A program made the position numbers and the translations under genes. The notes under the pieces are model-generated. The model saw only the letters and a list, made by a program, of their open reading frames with translations. It was not told the DNA's origin and ran no database searches. This document shows positions 1-7,997 of a stretch of DNA of 64,000 nucleotides, piece by piece. Origin of the DNA: Methanocalculus natronophilus (GTDB lineage: Archaea; Halobacteriota; Methanomicrobia; Methanomicrobiales; Methanocorpusculaceae); NCBI RefSeq assembly GCF_038751955.1, contig NZ_JBCEXH010000006.1, forward strand, positions 32,294 to 96,293, written 5' to 3'. The first letter of the stretch is position 1; each line of letters starts with the position of its first letter.

Positions 1-805
1 TCACCGTCATGCCATAGATGCATTCCCTGCCGCTGAGATCCATCCCGATTTTTGCAGCCAGGTGCGGATGCCCGATCAGTGTCCCGTCATACCGGTAGGC
101 ATAGAGATAATGGCCCTGTTCATTCACAAACCTCCCGTTGAGATCCGATATCTCAGTAAGGGCCGCCTCATCCCCCTCTGATAGAGCATAGAGGGCCCCG
201 TCCTCAACCAGCGCAATCATCCCGGAGACAACCGGGGGGTGCGGCTCATGAGGACTGAGGTCAGTGAGGGCAACACCGGATCCGATCCACCAGCCCTCGC
301 CTGCCGGGAGGACATACCCAAGCTTCGGCTCATAGGTTTCATATGCCGCCTCATCGATCCCGGCCTCTGAGGGGCGCGGATAGAGATAGGTGATGAATCC
401 CCCGCCTGCAAGGGCAACGTCCCGGCCTATCCGGATCACCGGCAGGCCCCGGCTGTCTCTCCAGTCGGATCGGTTAAGCCCGACACTCCGGGTTTCATAG
501 GGATGGGCAAGCAGGATGCAGTCATCATCATAGGCATAAACATACCAGCCGCCATAGGAAAACGCACCATCAGGATCACCAAATACAGCCAGAGCCTCTT
601 CTTTTCCGGCATCTGCCGCATATGATACGGCATCCTGCATATATGACTCAAGTGACGAAATCGTCATGGTCGCATACTGCCCCTCCCCGGATGGACAAAC
701 AGAATCAACAGAGACAAAATCATCCGGTACCGGCTCCTCTTCAGCAACACACCCGGCACAGGCAAGCAGCAGCACCAGGAAGAGACCAACAATCCAGTAT
801 TTCAT
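1..805 (-). CDS. Cache-domain lipoprotein, partial (3' end outside window)
   Basis: An open frame runs from an ATG at 803-805 off the left edge, so at least 268 residues are present and the C-terminus is missing. The N-terminus is a lipoprotein signal: a short Met-Lys start, a hydrophobic stretch (WIVGLFLVLLLA) and a lipobox ending in Cys (ACAGC), so the mature protein is probably lipid-anchored outside the membrane. The rest contains repeats typical of small-molecule sensing cache domains: a YVYAYDDDCILLAHPYE segment near residue 90 and a second copy-like YLYAYRYDGTLIGHPHLA near residue 245, both followed by G-x-D/N. This suggests a double-cache extracellular sensor or binding protein without a visible signalling domain in the window. 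The family call is by motif recognition; ligand unknown. Confidence 0.7.
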   Translation of the reverse strand, partial: MKYWIVGLFLVLLLACAGCVAEEEPVPDDFVSVDSVCPSGEGQYATMTISSLESYMQDAVSYAADAGKEEALAVFGDPDGAFSYGGWYVYAYDDDCILLAHPYETRSVGLNRSDWRDSRGLPVIRIGRDVALAGGGFITYLYPRPSEAGIDEAAYETYEPKLGYVLPAGEGWWIGSGVALTDLSPHEPHPPVVSGMIALVEDGALYALSEGDEAALTEISDLNGRFVNEQGHYLYAYRYDGTLIGHPHLAAKIGMDLSGRECIYGMTV

Positions 806-867
806 TATAGTTGTTCATTGGGAGAAGATGCCAAAAAGATAACGTTTGTGAAAATAGGGAAGAAAAG

Positions 868-938
868 TGCATCGACCGGGAATTGAACCCGGGCTATTGG
901 CTTGGAAGGCCAAAGTCATACCACTAGACCATCGATGC
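868..938 (-). tRNA. tRNA-Gly (anticodon TCC)
   Basis: The minus strand folds into a cloverleaf: acceptor stem GCATCGA/TCGATGC, D-arm with TGGTCTAGTGGTA, anticodon stem TTGGC/GCCAA around the loop CTTCCAA giving anticodon TCC, and a T-arm CCGGG-TTCAATT-CCCGG. The discriminator base is A and no CCA is encoded. T-rich sequence follows the 3' end (CTTTTCTT), a plausible archaeal terminator. It has no intron. Confidence 0.95.
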
Positions 939-966
939 AATGCGTCATTTATATTGATGCTGAAGA

Positions 967-975
967 GATTTAAGG
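967..975 (-). promoter_or_regulatory. Possible box A (TATA) of tRNA-Gly
   Basis: On the minus strand the sequence CTTAAATC lies about 30 bases upstream of the mature tRNA 5' end, the expected distance for an archaeal TATA element starting transcription a few bases before the tRNA. A second AT-rich string (AATATAAAT, 947-955) is closer than expected. Inference from position only. Confidence 0.35.
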
Positions 976-1012
976 ATTGTGTAACGAGCGTTCACTGCTT
1001 CTGTTTCTTCGG

Positions 1013-1021
1013 AAAAAAAAA
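1013..1021 (-). terminator. Oligo-T terminator after htpX
   Basis: A run of nine A on the plus strand (nine T in the htpX transcript) begins about 10 bases after the htpX stop codon. Oligo-T runs are the usual archaeal termination signal. Confidence 0.6.
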
Positions 1022-1030
1022 GGAAGGTTG

Positions 1031-1912
1031 TTACCATCCTCCCCGAATCTCCTGGTTCACCTTTTCCAGGTTTTCGATCCGCTTCTCAAGCGGGGGGTGG
1101 GTTGAGAAGAGCTCCATCAGGGACTGGCCGGAGAGCGCAGGGATGATGAAGAACGCATTTGCACCTTCAACCTCCTGTTTCTTCGCCGGTGGAACAGCCT
1201 CCATTCTGCTGCTGATCTTCATAAGGGCATTGGAGAGAGCCTGCGGATTATTGGTGATATATGCAGAGCCCCGATCTGCTGCAAACTCGCGGTACCTTGA
1301 GAGCATCCGGATGAGCAGGGTTGCCGCAACCCAGACCAGGATCGCAACAATCCAGGCAATGATCCAGGGATTGCCTTCCCGCCTGTCAAAAAGCGAGGCA
1401 AAGAGTGCGTTCTGGATGATCAGTGCCGCAACCATCGCAAGGAAACTTGCAATCGTCAGCGTCATCACATCACGGTTCTTGATATGGGCAAGCTCATGGG
1501 CAACAACAGCCTCAAGCTCATCCTTTGTCAGAAGCCGCATGATCGAGTCGGTCACAGCCACAACGCCCTTTTTAGGACTTCTGCCGGTTGCAAATGCATT
1601 TGGAACCGGAGACTGCATAATTGCCACACGAGGCTTTGGCATATCAGCAGTGGCACAGAGCCGCTCAACCATCCGGTGCAGCTCGGGATACTCATCTTCC
1701 TCAACAACCCGTGCACCAGTACTCATCAGCACAAGCTTATCTGAGAAATAATACTGGCTGAATGCCATCACAAAAGCAATTCCTATCAGAAGCTGGAGTG
1801 ACAGCCCCAGTACAGCACCCAGTACCGTGAGGAAGACGAGGTAGACAAGGAGCAGTAAAAACCACGTTATCATAACCCTCGTCGTGAGGCCAAAGTCGCG
1901 CTTCCATTTCAT
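1031..1912 (-). CDS. htpX: Protease HtpX homolog
   Basis: Membrane-bound zinc metalloprotease of the M48B family that degrades misfolded membrane proteins; active site faces the cytoplasm. The 293-residue protein has two N-terminal membrane segments (about residues 14-35 and 38-52), the HExxH zinc motif HELAH at 139-143, two more membrane segments (about 152-172 and 183-202) and the third zinc ligand in REFAADR (Glu209/210 region). The C-terminus carries the family signature STHPPLEKRIENL. Length matches the family. The ATG at 1910-1912 is preceded by AAAGGGT, a weak ribosome site. Single gene, divergent from thi4, ending in an oligo-T run. Confidence 0.95.
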   Translation of the reverse strand: MKWKRDFGLTTRVMITWFLLLLVYLVFLTVLGAVLGLSLQLLIGIAFVMAFSQYYFSDKLVLMSTGARVVEEDEYPELHRMVERLCATADMPKPRVAIMQSPVPNAFATGRSPKKGVVAVTDSIMRLLTKDELEAVVAHELAHIKNRDVMTLTIASFLAMVAALIIQNALFASLFDRREGNPWIIAWIVAILVWVAATLLIRMLSRYREFAADRGSAYITNNPQALSNALMKISSRMEAVPPAKKQEVEGANAFFIIPALSGQSLMELFSTHPPLEKRIENLEKVNQEIRGGW

Positions 1913-2015
1913 ACCCTTTATTTTTCATCTTTGGTAAGATAATACCTGCGAACAGGATCACCATCTGAAGAGAATATTAGTAATACCAGCACACCTATAT
2001 CGAGTGAGGAATCAG

Positions 2016-2783
2016 ATGAAACTCGATGAAGTGACAATCAGCAGGGCAATTGTCGAGACACACGCACGAATCTTCTCAGAATATCTCGATCTTGACATTG
2101 CCATTGTCGGTGGAGGACCATCAGGACTGACATGCGCAGCACTTGCAGCAGAAGATGGACTGCGTGTTGGGATCATCGAGAAGAAACTGTCTGTCGGCGG
2201 AGGGATGTGGGGAGGAGGGATGACCTTCCCGCGTATCGTCGTCCAGGAAGAGGCCCGCCGTCTCCTTGACAGATTTGCCATATCCTACGAGGAATACCGT
2301 TTAGGATACTACGTCGCCAGCTCAGTTGAATCAGTTGCAAAACTGACTGCTGCTGCCTGTGACGCAGGAGCAGAATTTTTCAACCTTACTTCAGTCGAAG
2401 ATGTCGTAATCAAGGAAGATGGCAGGGTCAGCGGCCTTGTCATCTCGGGAACACCAGTTGAGATGAGCAGGCTCCATGTCGACCCCCTGACGCTTGCAGC
2501 AAAAGTAACCATCGATGCAACCGGCCACGATGCAGTCGTTGCCCATTGTGTCAGGAAGAAGGGAGGAGACCTGGTAATCCAGGGCGAGAGCTTCATGTGG
2601 GCTGAACGTGCAGAGACAAATATCATCAGCCACACCCGCGAGATATTCCCAGGACTCATCGCCTGTGGAATGGCAGCAAATGCGGTCGCCGGAGAGGCCC
2701 GGATGGGCCCGGTATTCGGAGGGATGCTCCTCTCGGGCGAACGGGCAGCAGAACTTGCCAGGGAACAGCTTGGATGGATGTGA
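2016..2783 (+). CDS. thi4: Sulfide-dependent ADP-thiazole synthase (Thi4 family)
   Basis: FAD/NAD-fold enzyme making the thiazole half of thiamin from NAD, glycine and sulfide. The 255-residue protein has the dinucleotide-binding loop VGGGPSG at 31-37, the GGGMWGGGM motif at 61-69, the DATGHDA segment near 170 and the C-terminal GMAANAVAGEARMGPVFGGM block. At the position of the suicidal cysteine of yeast Thi4 (C-M-D-P) this protein has His154 (H-V-D-P), as in methanogen enzymes that take sulfur from free sulfide and act catalytically. I place the start at the ATG at 2016, because the upstream in-frame GTG (2004) is part of the ribosome site GTGAGG six bases before that ATG. Ribose-1,5-bisphosphate isomerase activity has been discussed for some relatives; Thi4 fits better here. 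Confidence 0.9.
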   Translation: MKLDEVTISRAIVETHARIFSEYLDLDIAIVGGGPSGLTCAALAAEDGLRVGIIEKKLSVGGGMWGGGMTFPRIVVQEEARRLLDRFAISYEEYRLGYYVASSVESVAKLTAAACDAGAEFFNLTSVEDVVIKEDGRVSGLVISGTPVEMSRLHVDPLTLAAKVTIDATGHDAVVAHCVRKKGGDLVIQGESFMWAERAETNIISHTREIFPGLIACGMAANAVAGEARMGPVFGGMLLSGERAAELAREQLGWM

Positions 2784-2798
2784 GGGAGGAATGGGGCA

Positions 2799-3458
2799 AT
2801 GGAATCTCCGGACCAGGACAATGCAGAGGCGCTTGCCGATATCGCCTTTGGGATCTTCACCATCTATTTTGGAAAGGTAATGGAAGAGGCAGACACGCCG
2901 GTCTTCCAGCTGCTCCAATCAGAACCCCAGCTTGTAGAGGCCTGCAGGAAGACGTTTGCGCGTTTTCAGGACGAATATCCGCCTCTGGCAGATGCACTCC
3001 TCTCGACAGTCGGCGGGTGTGATGAGATCTGCTGCCTCTACCAGCTTGGTGAGGGCATACTCCCATCGGAGACACACAGAATGCACTGGATCATCCAGGA
3101 CGCACCCGGAGTCGATCCCGAGTCTGTCAATGCAGAAGATGCAGGCAAATGGCTGATATTTCTCCCGCGAGATACGGCAGATGATATCTGGATATCAGTC
3201 AGGGATGAAACCTGGGCAGGAAATCTTGGAATCTCTGCGAAAGTAAGCACAGTCAAGGAAAATCCCGAATCAAGAGACGAGCGGCTTGTCATCTATGTCT
3301 ATACCAGCGACTGGCAGGATGTTGATGAGGTGATGCGTGTCCGTGAGCGCCTCAGGGATTTTGGGATCACTGATCGTATCGGATATAAACGAAATATCGA
3401 AACCTTCGCAGGGGAGTACAGCTCCGCTGGAAAAAGAGTCACATATTACAACGCATAA
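2799..3458 (+). CDS. Bles03-like (UPF0696/DUF1917) protein
   Basis: A 219-residue soluble protein starting 15 bases after thi4, with a GGGAGG ribosome site, so probably co-transcribed. The C-terminal half (about 115-219) has the pattern KWLIFLPRD, then WISVRDETWAGNLGISAKV, then VIYVYTSDWQDVDEVMRVRERL and IGYKRNIETFAGEY, which I associate with the Bles03/UPF0696 family (annotated in some genomes as putative phosphothreonine lyase-like), a beta-sheet fold related to eIF4E. The N-terminal about 100 residues are a helical region with Cys-Cys near residue 78. No biochemical role is established for archaeal members, and nothing links it to thiamin beyond adjacency. Confidence 0.5.
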   Translation: MESPDQDNAEALADIAFGIFTIYFGKVMEEADTPVFQLLQSEPQLVEACRKTFARFQDEYPPLADALLSTVGGCDEICCLYQLGEGILPSETHRMHWIIQDAPGVDPESVNAEDAGKWLIFLPRDTADDIWISVRDETWAGNLGISAKVSTVKENPESRDERLVIYVYTSDWQDVDEVMRVRERLRDFGITDRIGYKRNIETFAGEYSSAGKRVTYYNA

Positions 3459-3472
3459 AAAATAAAAACGAA
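3457..3472 (-). terminator. Oligo-T terminator between convergent genes
   Basis: The A-rich run AAAAAATAAAAAC on plus reads as T5 and T6 runs on the minus strand, directly after the eL40 stop codon; it also closes the convergent Bles03-like gene. Confidence 0.45.
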
Positions 3473-3482
3473 CGGAAAAGGA

Positions 3483-3629
3483 CTATGCCTTCCGTTCCTT
3501 GTTCTTTGTTCTGAGCTGGTTTGAACCACATTTCCGGCAGGTTTTTGCGCGGATTGCGTTACGGGCATTGCATTTCATGCAGACCTTGACATTGAGAAGT
3601 CGTGCTTCAGCTTCTGGAAACCGTGCCAT
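3483..3629 (-). CDS. rpl40e: 50S ribosomal protein eL40
   Basis: A 48-residue, very basic zinc-ribbon protein of the large ribosomal subunit. The sequence begins [17 protein letters not shown] and holds two CxxC pairs, CMKC (17-20) and CRKC (31-34), spaced as in archaeal eL40, ending in a Lys/Arg-rich tail. Length equals the archaeal family. Encoded on the minus strand downstream of the XTP pyrophosphatase gene, probably in the same transcript. Confidence 0.95.
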   Translation of the reverse strand: MARFPEAEARLLNVKVCMKCNARNAIRAKTCRKCGSNQLRTKNKERKA

Positions 3630-3693
3630 AGTAAACACCAAGAGATATGCGTTCTTATAAGTGGACGTTTTAACGTCTTAACCATTGTTGTAT

Positions 3694-4227
3694 TCAGTCG
3701 CCACGGGAGACGAACCAGTCGCGGAAGAGAGCAAGGGCTTTTCCCCTGTGCGATACGGCGCTTTTTTCTGAAAGCGGCAATTCGGCGAGTGTTCGTGTAT
3801 CAAATAAGAAGATTGGGTCGTACCCAAATCCTCCCAAACCTCGCGGCGCGCCGGTAATAATCCCGTCAATCCTGCCAGTGAAGACTTCAATCCCCTCGGG
3901 AGAAGCATAGGCAATCGCAGTCTCAAAGTACGCAGATCGATCTGCCTCCCCTTCAAGAAGCTTCAGGATACCGCCGTTCCCAATCGTCTTCATACAGTAT
4001 GCCGCACAGGTGCCGGGAAACCCGTTGAGCGCAGGAACAAAGAAACCGGTATCATCCACAATTAAAGGCCGCCGCAACAGGTTCCATGCAGTTTCAGCTT
4101 TTGCACGGGCAACGGATCTGACATCATCATGCCTGAGTTCGGGGATCTCACAATCAACCTGCTCGATCTGCGCGATACCTGAGAAGAATGAGGCGACTTC
4201 ATCAACCTTGTGAGGATTGCCTGTCAC
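3694..4227 (-). CDS. XTP/dITP diphosphatase (RdgB/HAM1 family)
   Basis: House-cleaning pyrophosphatase that removes xanthosine and inosine triphosphates from the nucleotide pool. The motif TGNPHKVDEV at the N-terminus is the substrate-binding (S/T)-x-N-x-x-K loop; VDDTGFFVPALNGFPG carries the catalytic Asp and the conserved GFPG; GGFGYDPIF and SHRGKA are the later family motifs. Start is uncertain: the family normally begins MKIxxVTGN. Here the residues KITVV are encoded upstream of the only standard start (GTG at 4225-4227), preceded by CTG (4240-4242) that overlaps the TGA of the Kae1-Bud32 gene as CTGA. Either translation starts at an unusual CTG or the first beta strand is missing. Confidence 0.9.
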   Translation of the reverse strand: MTGNPHKVDEVASFFSGIAQIEQVDCEIPELRHDDVRSVARAKAETAWNLLRRPLIVDDTGFFVPALNGFPGTCAAYCMKTIGNGGILKLLEGEADRSAYFETAIAYASPEGIEVFTGRIDGIITGAPRGLGGFGYDPIFLFDTRTLAELPLSEKSAVSHRGKALALFRDWFVSRGD

Positions 4228-4238
4228 AACGGTGATCT

Positions 4239-5807
4239 TCAGAGATAGCGCCCCCGGAGTTCGATCTCATGCTCCCGGACAATGACATCATCGGCACCCT
4301 CAAACGTCTCCCGGTATCCTTTCATAAACGCCTCTTTCAGAACAGGGGCATCCTCCCTTGTACTTTCGAGTGTCTGGAAGAAGACATGGAGATCAACACC
4401 CCGCGCCTCGATCTCAGACGTCACATGGCCAAGGCCGAAATCGATTGGGACAACATCGCCATCTCTTTCGATCATGTTGCTCGTGGTCAGATCACCATGG
4501 ACGATTCCACCAGTATGAAGCTTCCCGACCATCCTGCCAGCCTCTTCGGCTAGATCAGGGTCAAGCGTATACTTCAGGACAGATCCATTAATCTCCTCCA
4601 TCACGATCGTATCAGAGGTCAGATCCCTGATCACCGGCGTAGGTACACCGGCACGCCGGGCAGAGACAAGAATCCGCGCCTCTGCCCGGGTGCGCTCGCG
4701 GATAAGTTCAGCATCAAGCTGTGGATGGCGGTACCCCTTCTTCAGGCGCCGCTTCCATGCATTCCCTGACGAGAGCGTTACCTGAGCCTCAGCACCCCGA
4801 AGGCCAATATCCAGGGCCTCTGCATCAAATACGGATCCGGTATCGCTTCGCCAGGTCACCTCAACCTGATCTGATCGATAGACCGGGTTGACGCATGAGT
4901 CCGAAACCGGGATCGTCTGGCCGCTTTCAAGCATGATCCTGCCGGTATAGGCGATCATGGCACCATTGTCGCCCATATAGAGACGCTCAGGCACAGCAAA
5001 CGATGCGCCCCGCTCCCTGCACATCTGCGCAAGCATCTCCTGCATCCGTGCATTCACCCCGACACCGCCAACCAGGATCACCTCGTTCTTTCCGGTATGG
5101 GCAAGAGCCCGCTCTGTCACCTCGACACACATGGCAAACGCCGTCTCCTGGAGACTGCAGCAGACATCCGGCAACGGGGCATCTGCATCCCTTGCAGCAG
5201 ACACAAGCCCTGAAAACGCGAGATCCATTCCTTTCACCGTGTAGGGAAGCGGGAAGTACGAGCCCTTTTTTGCCAGGTCTTCGACAACCGGCCCGCCGGG
5301 ATGGGGAAGAGCATGGTGGCGGGCAAACTTGTCAAGCGCATTGCCGATCCCGATATCCAGCGTCTCGCCAAATATCCGGTATCTGCCATTTAAATAACCG
5401 AGAACCTGAGTATTTGCACCACTCGCATAGAGTACAATCGGATCAGTAAACCCCGTTTTAAACCTGCCGATCTCGATATGGGCAACACAGTGGTTGACCC
5501 CGACAAGAGGCACTCCAAGACCAAGCGCAAGCGAGCGGGCAGCAGTTGCAACCGTTCTGAGGCAGGGTCCAAGGCCCGGGCCCTGTGAGAAGGCAACAGC
5601 TGAGATATCATCAGCTTCTGCAAGCGCAGCGCCGATCACATCCTTCATCACAGCCGCATGGTGCTGGGCAGCCTCACGGGGATGAATACCACCATGTGGC
5701 GGAGAATAGGCAGAGGACGATATTGTTACCAGATCGTCATCAAAAACAGCGGCACTGAGGTTCCATGCAGTCCCCTCAATTCCCAGTACCTGCCCGATAC
5801 GAGGCAT
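4239..5807 (-). CDS. kae1-bud32: Kae1-Bud32 fusion (tRNA t6A synthesis, KEOPS)
   Basis: Bifunctional 522-residue protein. The N-terminal about 320 residues are Kae1 (TsaD family), which transfers threonylcarbamoyl to A37 of ANN-decoding tRNAs: VLGIEGTAWN at the start, the metal-binding HxxxH in NHCVAHIEIG, ASGANTQVLGY, and VGGVGVNARMQEML. The C-terminal about 200 residues are the Bud32 P-loop-less kinase/ATPase: an E-R-x-x-A-E-A segment, VHGDLTTSNMI as catalytic loop and PIDFGLGH as the DFG-like metal site. Such fusions are known in methanogens, where they join Pcc1 and Cgi121 in the KEOPS complex. The stop overlaps the next gene. Domain order and motifs are complete. Confidence 0.96.
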   Translation of the reverse strand: MPRIGQVLGIEGTAWNLSAAVFDDDLVTISSSAYSPPHGGIHPREAAQHHAAVMKDVIGAALAEADDISAVAFSQGPGLGPCLRTVATAARSLALGLGVPLVGVNHCVAHIEIGRFKTGFTDPIVLYASGANTQVLGYLNGRYRIFGETLDIGIGNALDKFARHHALPHPGGPVVEDLAKKGSYFPLPYTVKGMDLAFSGLVSAARDADAPLPDVCCSLQETAFAMCVEVTERALAHTGKNEVILVGGVGVNARMQEMLAQMCRERGASFAVPERLYMGDNGAMIAYTGRIMLESGQTIPVSDSCVNPVYRSDQVEVTWRSDTGSVFDAEALDIGLRGAEAQVTLSSGNAWKRRLKKGYRHPQLDAELIRERTRAEARILVSARRAGVPTPVIRDLTSDTIVMEEINGSVLKYTLDPDLAEEAGRMVGKLHTGGIVHGDLTTSNMIERDGDVVPIDFGLGHVTSEIEARGVDLHVFFQTLESTREDAPVLKEAFMKGYRETFEGADDVIVREHEIELRGRYL

Positions 5808-5816
5808 AGAGAAAAA

Positions 5817-5972
5817 TTATTTGTTAAATTCCGTGAAACCGCACTTTCCACACGAGACACGATCGGAATGGTTCGCAAGGAAGACACCCGGTCCGCAGCG
5901 CGGGCAATGCCGTTTCTCTGCTACCGCAGACTCACCATCCACTTTATAGTGTTTATAACGGCCGCCTGCCAT
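5817..5972 (-). CDS. rps27ae: 30S ribosomal protein eS31/S27ae
   Basis: A 51-residue zinc-ribbon protein of the small subunit, starting [14 protein letters not shown], with CPRC (23-26) and CGKC (41-44) as the four zinc ligands and the ending GFTEFNK. Archaeal forms lack the ubiquitin fusion found in eukaryotes, as here. It follows rps24e by two bases on the minus strand, the usual archaeal pair. Confidence 0.95.
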   Translation of the reverse strand: MAGGRYKHYKVDGESAVAEKRHCPRCGPGVFLANHSDRVSCGKCGFTEFNK

Positions 5973-5974
5973 AC

Positions 5975-6268
5975 TCACTCCTCCGCTTCTGCTTTCGGCT
6001 GACCGCGTGAGAGGAGGAAATCGCGTTCTGTCCGGGTGCGGGCTTCTGCTGTATCATAGATACGGGCAAGACCCTTCCCTGTCCGGGAACCATACTGCAT
6101 ATTGACTGAGTCAAGTACAATCAGGTCCTCCCGGGCATTCTGAAGGGCTCCAAGCTTTCCGGTGATCTGCATTCTTGACGGGGTTGCGCCATCAAACGTC
6201 AGGGTAAACTCCAACTCATTCCTCAGCAGGAGTTCATTTCTTGTATTGGCTGTGATGTTAATCTCCAT
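5975..6268 (-). CDS. rps24e: 30S ribosomal protein eS24
   Basis: A 97-residue ribosomal protein. It begins [18 protein letters not shown] and has the conserved block [13 protein letters not shown] followed by [23 protein letters not shown], typical of eS24. I choose the ATG at 6266-6268, which gives the family N-terminus; in-frame codons further upstream would extend into the coenzyme A kinase gene. Next gene downstream is rps27ae. Confidence 0.95.
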   Translation of the reverse strand: MEINITANTRNELLLRNELEFTLTFDGATPSRMQITGKLGALQNAREDLIVLDSVNMQYGSRTGKGLARIYDTAEARTRTERDFLLSRGQPKAEAEE

Positions 6269-6296
6269 CAATATCCCAGAATTATTCTCCTGATAC

Positions 6297-6800
6297 TTAT
6301 TTAATACTGGCGTTCTCCCGGGTAAAATACGAGAGAAGAATAGTTGCCTCCTTGCGGGCAGACTCATCAATCTTCCTCATAACAACACCTTCACCGGGCT
6401 GGCCATAGAGGACAAGTGCTCCGTCAGGCGATGCGATGACAAGAGGAATAACCGCGAGATCTTCTTCGCCATCCACAAAGACGAGTGCAGGAGGATTGGC
6501 AATTGCCTCATGAAGCCCCCTGACCAGATCATCGGTGATGGTACCTGCCGGGTTTGTCACCCTGATGTACCGGGCGCCTGCATAGAGAGGGGTCTTGAGA
6601 AATGGTGAGCGCATAGAGTAGCCATCGATGACGACGATGTCAGGATAGATACCGCGCGAGAAGAGTGAGTCTGTGACCACATCACCTACGGTATAGACGA
6701 CGTTTCCGGCAAGGTATGGAATCACCTGGGAGATATCAGAAAAGAGTGTGCCAAAGGGCTTTCTCAGGAAGTCGCGGCATTCATCCTGGAGGCGGAGCAT
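6297..6800 (-). CDS. GTP-dependent dephospho-CoA kinase (DUF359)
   Basis: A 167-residue member of the archaeal DUF359 family, shown in Thermococcus to phosphorylate dephospho-CoA with GTP, the last step of coenzyme A synthesis. Recognisable parts are the N-terminal KPFGTLF, the VYTVGDVVTDSL block, DIVVIDGYSMR, a TNPAGTITDDLVRGL helix and VDGEEDLAVIPLV followed by VLYGQPGEGVV. The ATG (6798-6800) overlaps the TGA of spt4 as TGATG, which fixes the start. The gene sits between spt4 and rps24e, a common archaeal arrangement. Confidence 0.88.
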   Translation of the reverse strand: MLRLQDECRDFLRKPFGTLFSDISQVIPYLAGNVVYTVGDVVTDSLFSRGIYPDIVVIDGYSMRSPFLKTPLYAGARYIRVTNPAGTITDDLVRGLHEAIANPPALVFVDGEEDLAVIPLVIASPDGALVLYGQPGEGVVMRKIDESARKEATILLSYFTRENASIK

Positions 6801-7006
6801 CAGCGGACCTTCAGAGCATACCTTCCGGGAAGGTCTATATTCATCTTTTCTGCTATCGCGGAATGTTTTGGATCGATGATAACCAGATACCCCTGCCAGT
6901 CTGTGGAGAGGTTTGCATCCCCACAGACAACGCACGCCTCCTTATCTGACTCAAGCACCCTGTGGCATTGCCTGCAGACCTGATCCTGCTTCTTACGCGC
7001 TGGCAT
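6800..7006 (-). CDS. spt4: Transcription elongation factor Spt4 (RpoE2)
   Basis: A 68-residue zinc protein that pairs with Spt5 on the RNA polymerase clamp and raises processivity. It begins MPARKKQDQVCRQC and has CxxC pairs at 11-14 and 25-28, then the TDWQGYLVIIDP strand region and IAEKMNIDLPGRYALKV. The ATG at 7004-7006 lies inside the end of rpo7 (14-base overlap) and gives the standard N-terminus; extending upstream adds non-family residues. Confidence 0.93.
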   Translation of the reverse strand: MPARKKQDQVCRQCHRVLESDKEACVVCGDANLSTDWQGYLVIIDPKHSAIAEKMNIDLPGRYALKVR

Positions 7007-7574
7007 GGCCACCTTTCTCCGAGGAAAGTTTCGCATCTTCATCGGCAAGCCACGATGCGGTTCCAAGCCCTGCCTGCCTCATTGTCAGACCAATCTTGCT
7101 CTCACGCGGCTCACGCTCATTTAATGAGAGAGAGACGATCCGCGCCCTGACACTATCTCCAACACCGATTGTCCTCTCAGACTGCTGGCAGACCAGGCGG
7201 GAGTTCTTCTCGTCATGATTGATGAAGTCATCTGATATCTGGCTCACATGCAGCATTGCATCAATTGGGCCAAGGCTGACGAACGCTCCAAATCCTGTCG
7301 TCTCAACAACAAGCCCCTCAATGACCTCCTGGAGAGCAAGGCGAAGCGCCAGGGCTTCAAACGTGACATCATAGTACACCGCCCCATCCCCGGGGATAAT
7401 CTCGCCTTCCCCAATCTCGTCAATTGCGGTAACGACAATGAAGATCCCGATCTCCTTATCAATGCTCCCTTCGAGCTGTTCCTGGAGAACATCAAGGAGA
7501 ACAACCCTGAGATCCTCACCAAGACGGTGGGCGGGAACCCGGACCTTATCGGCTAATTTCAGTTTATAATACAT
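6993..7574 (-). CDS. rpo7: DNA-directed RNA polymerase subunit Rpo7 (E')
   Basis: A 193-residue RNA polymerase stalk subunit. The N-terminal RNP-like domain (MYYKLKLADKVRVPAHRLGED) is followed by an S1 RNA-binding domain from about residue 80 (VIEGLVVETTGFGAFVSLGPIDAMLHVSQISDD). It pairs with Rpo4 to assist promoter opening and binding of nascent RNA. The ATG at 7574 is preceded by a short intergenic gap after the PIN gene. Order aIF2g, PIN, rpo7, spt4 is a conserved archaeal cluster. Confidence 0.95.
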   Translation of the reverse strand: MYYKLKLADKVRVPAHRLGEDLRVVLLDVLQEQLEGSIDKEIGIFIVVTAIDEIGEGEIIPGDGAVYYDVTFEALALRLALQEVIEGLVVETTGFGAFVSLGPIDAMLHVSQISDDFINHDEKNSRLVCQQSERTIGVGDSVRARIVSLSLNEREPRESKIGLTMRQAGLGTASWLADEDAKLSSEKGGHASA

Positions 7575-7583
7575 ATCTCACAC

Positions 7584-7997
7584 CTATTTTCTGATGAGTT
7601 CCAATCGTTTCTGATTTCTTAATACTATCACAGGCAACCCTTTCTGAAGGAGGGCCTCTTTTAATTTCCGATCATTTGTCAGGACATGAGCAGAAAGGGC
7701 TTCTGCCTGAATGGCAACGATCTCATCAACCGGGAGATTTGGATTCCCGGGAGGAAGAGTCCTGCACCCTGATGCAAGCGTCAGGCCAAATCGTGCTGCC
7801 GCAGCCGATTTCCCCCGACCCTGTGCAAGCGCCCTCAGTTCATGCACCACTTCAGCCGGCACAACCGGCTCATAGGTGCCATAGATCTCCTGCAGGCCGG
7901 CGAAGATATCCACACCGGACCGTTGGGGGATCAGGAGCGCATTGGTGTCCAGGAGAACAACTACTCGGTCAGAACCCCCATTCCGATCAGCCGCCAT
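7584..7997 (-). CDS. PIN-domain protein (FCF1/UTP23-like nuclease)
   Basis: A 137-residue PIN-fold protein, the archaeal relative of the rRNA-processing nuclease Fcf1/Nob1 group. The first catalytic Asp is in [12 protein letters not shown], a conserved Glu in [14 protein letters not shown], and the later acidic site is in [17 protein letters not shown]. It starts inside the end of the aIF2 gamma gene (37-base overlap) at the ATG 7995-7997; no other start retains the first beta strand. Its place between aIF2 gamma and rpo7 is conserved across archaea and suggests a role in ribosomal or other RNA processing. Confidence 0.85.
   Translation of the reverse strand: MAADRNGGSDRVVVLLDTNALLIPQRSGVDIFAGLQEIYGTYEPVVPAEVVHELRALAQGRGKSAAAARFGLTLASGCRTLPPGNPNLPVDEIVAIQAEALSAHVLTNDRKLKEALLQKGLPVIVLRNQKRLELIRK

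Noticed and set aside
867..1751. 294-codon plus-strand frame
   Set aside because: It runs antisense to htpX and across the tRNA; residue composition is Ser/Ala/Arg-rich as expected for a shadow frame.
5003..5449. 148-codon frame antisense to kae1-bud32
   Set aside because: Lies wholly within a conserved gene and reads as Pro/His/Arg-rich shadow sequence.
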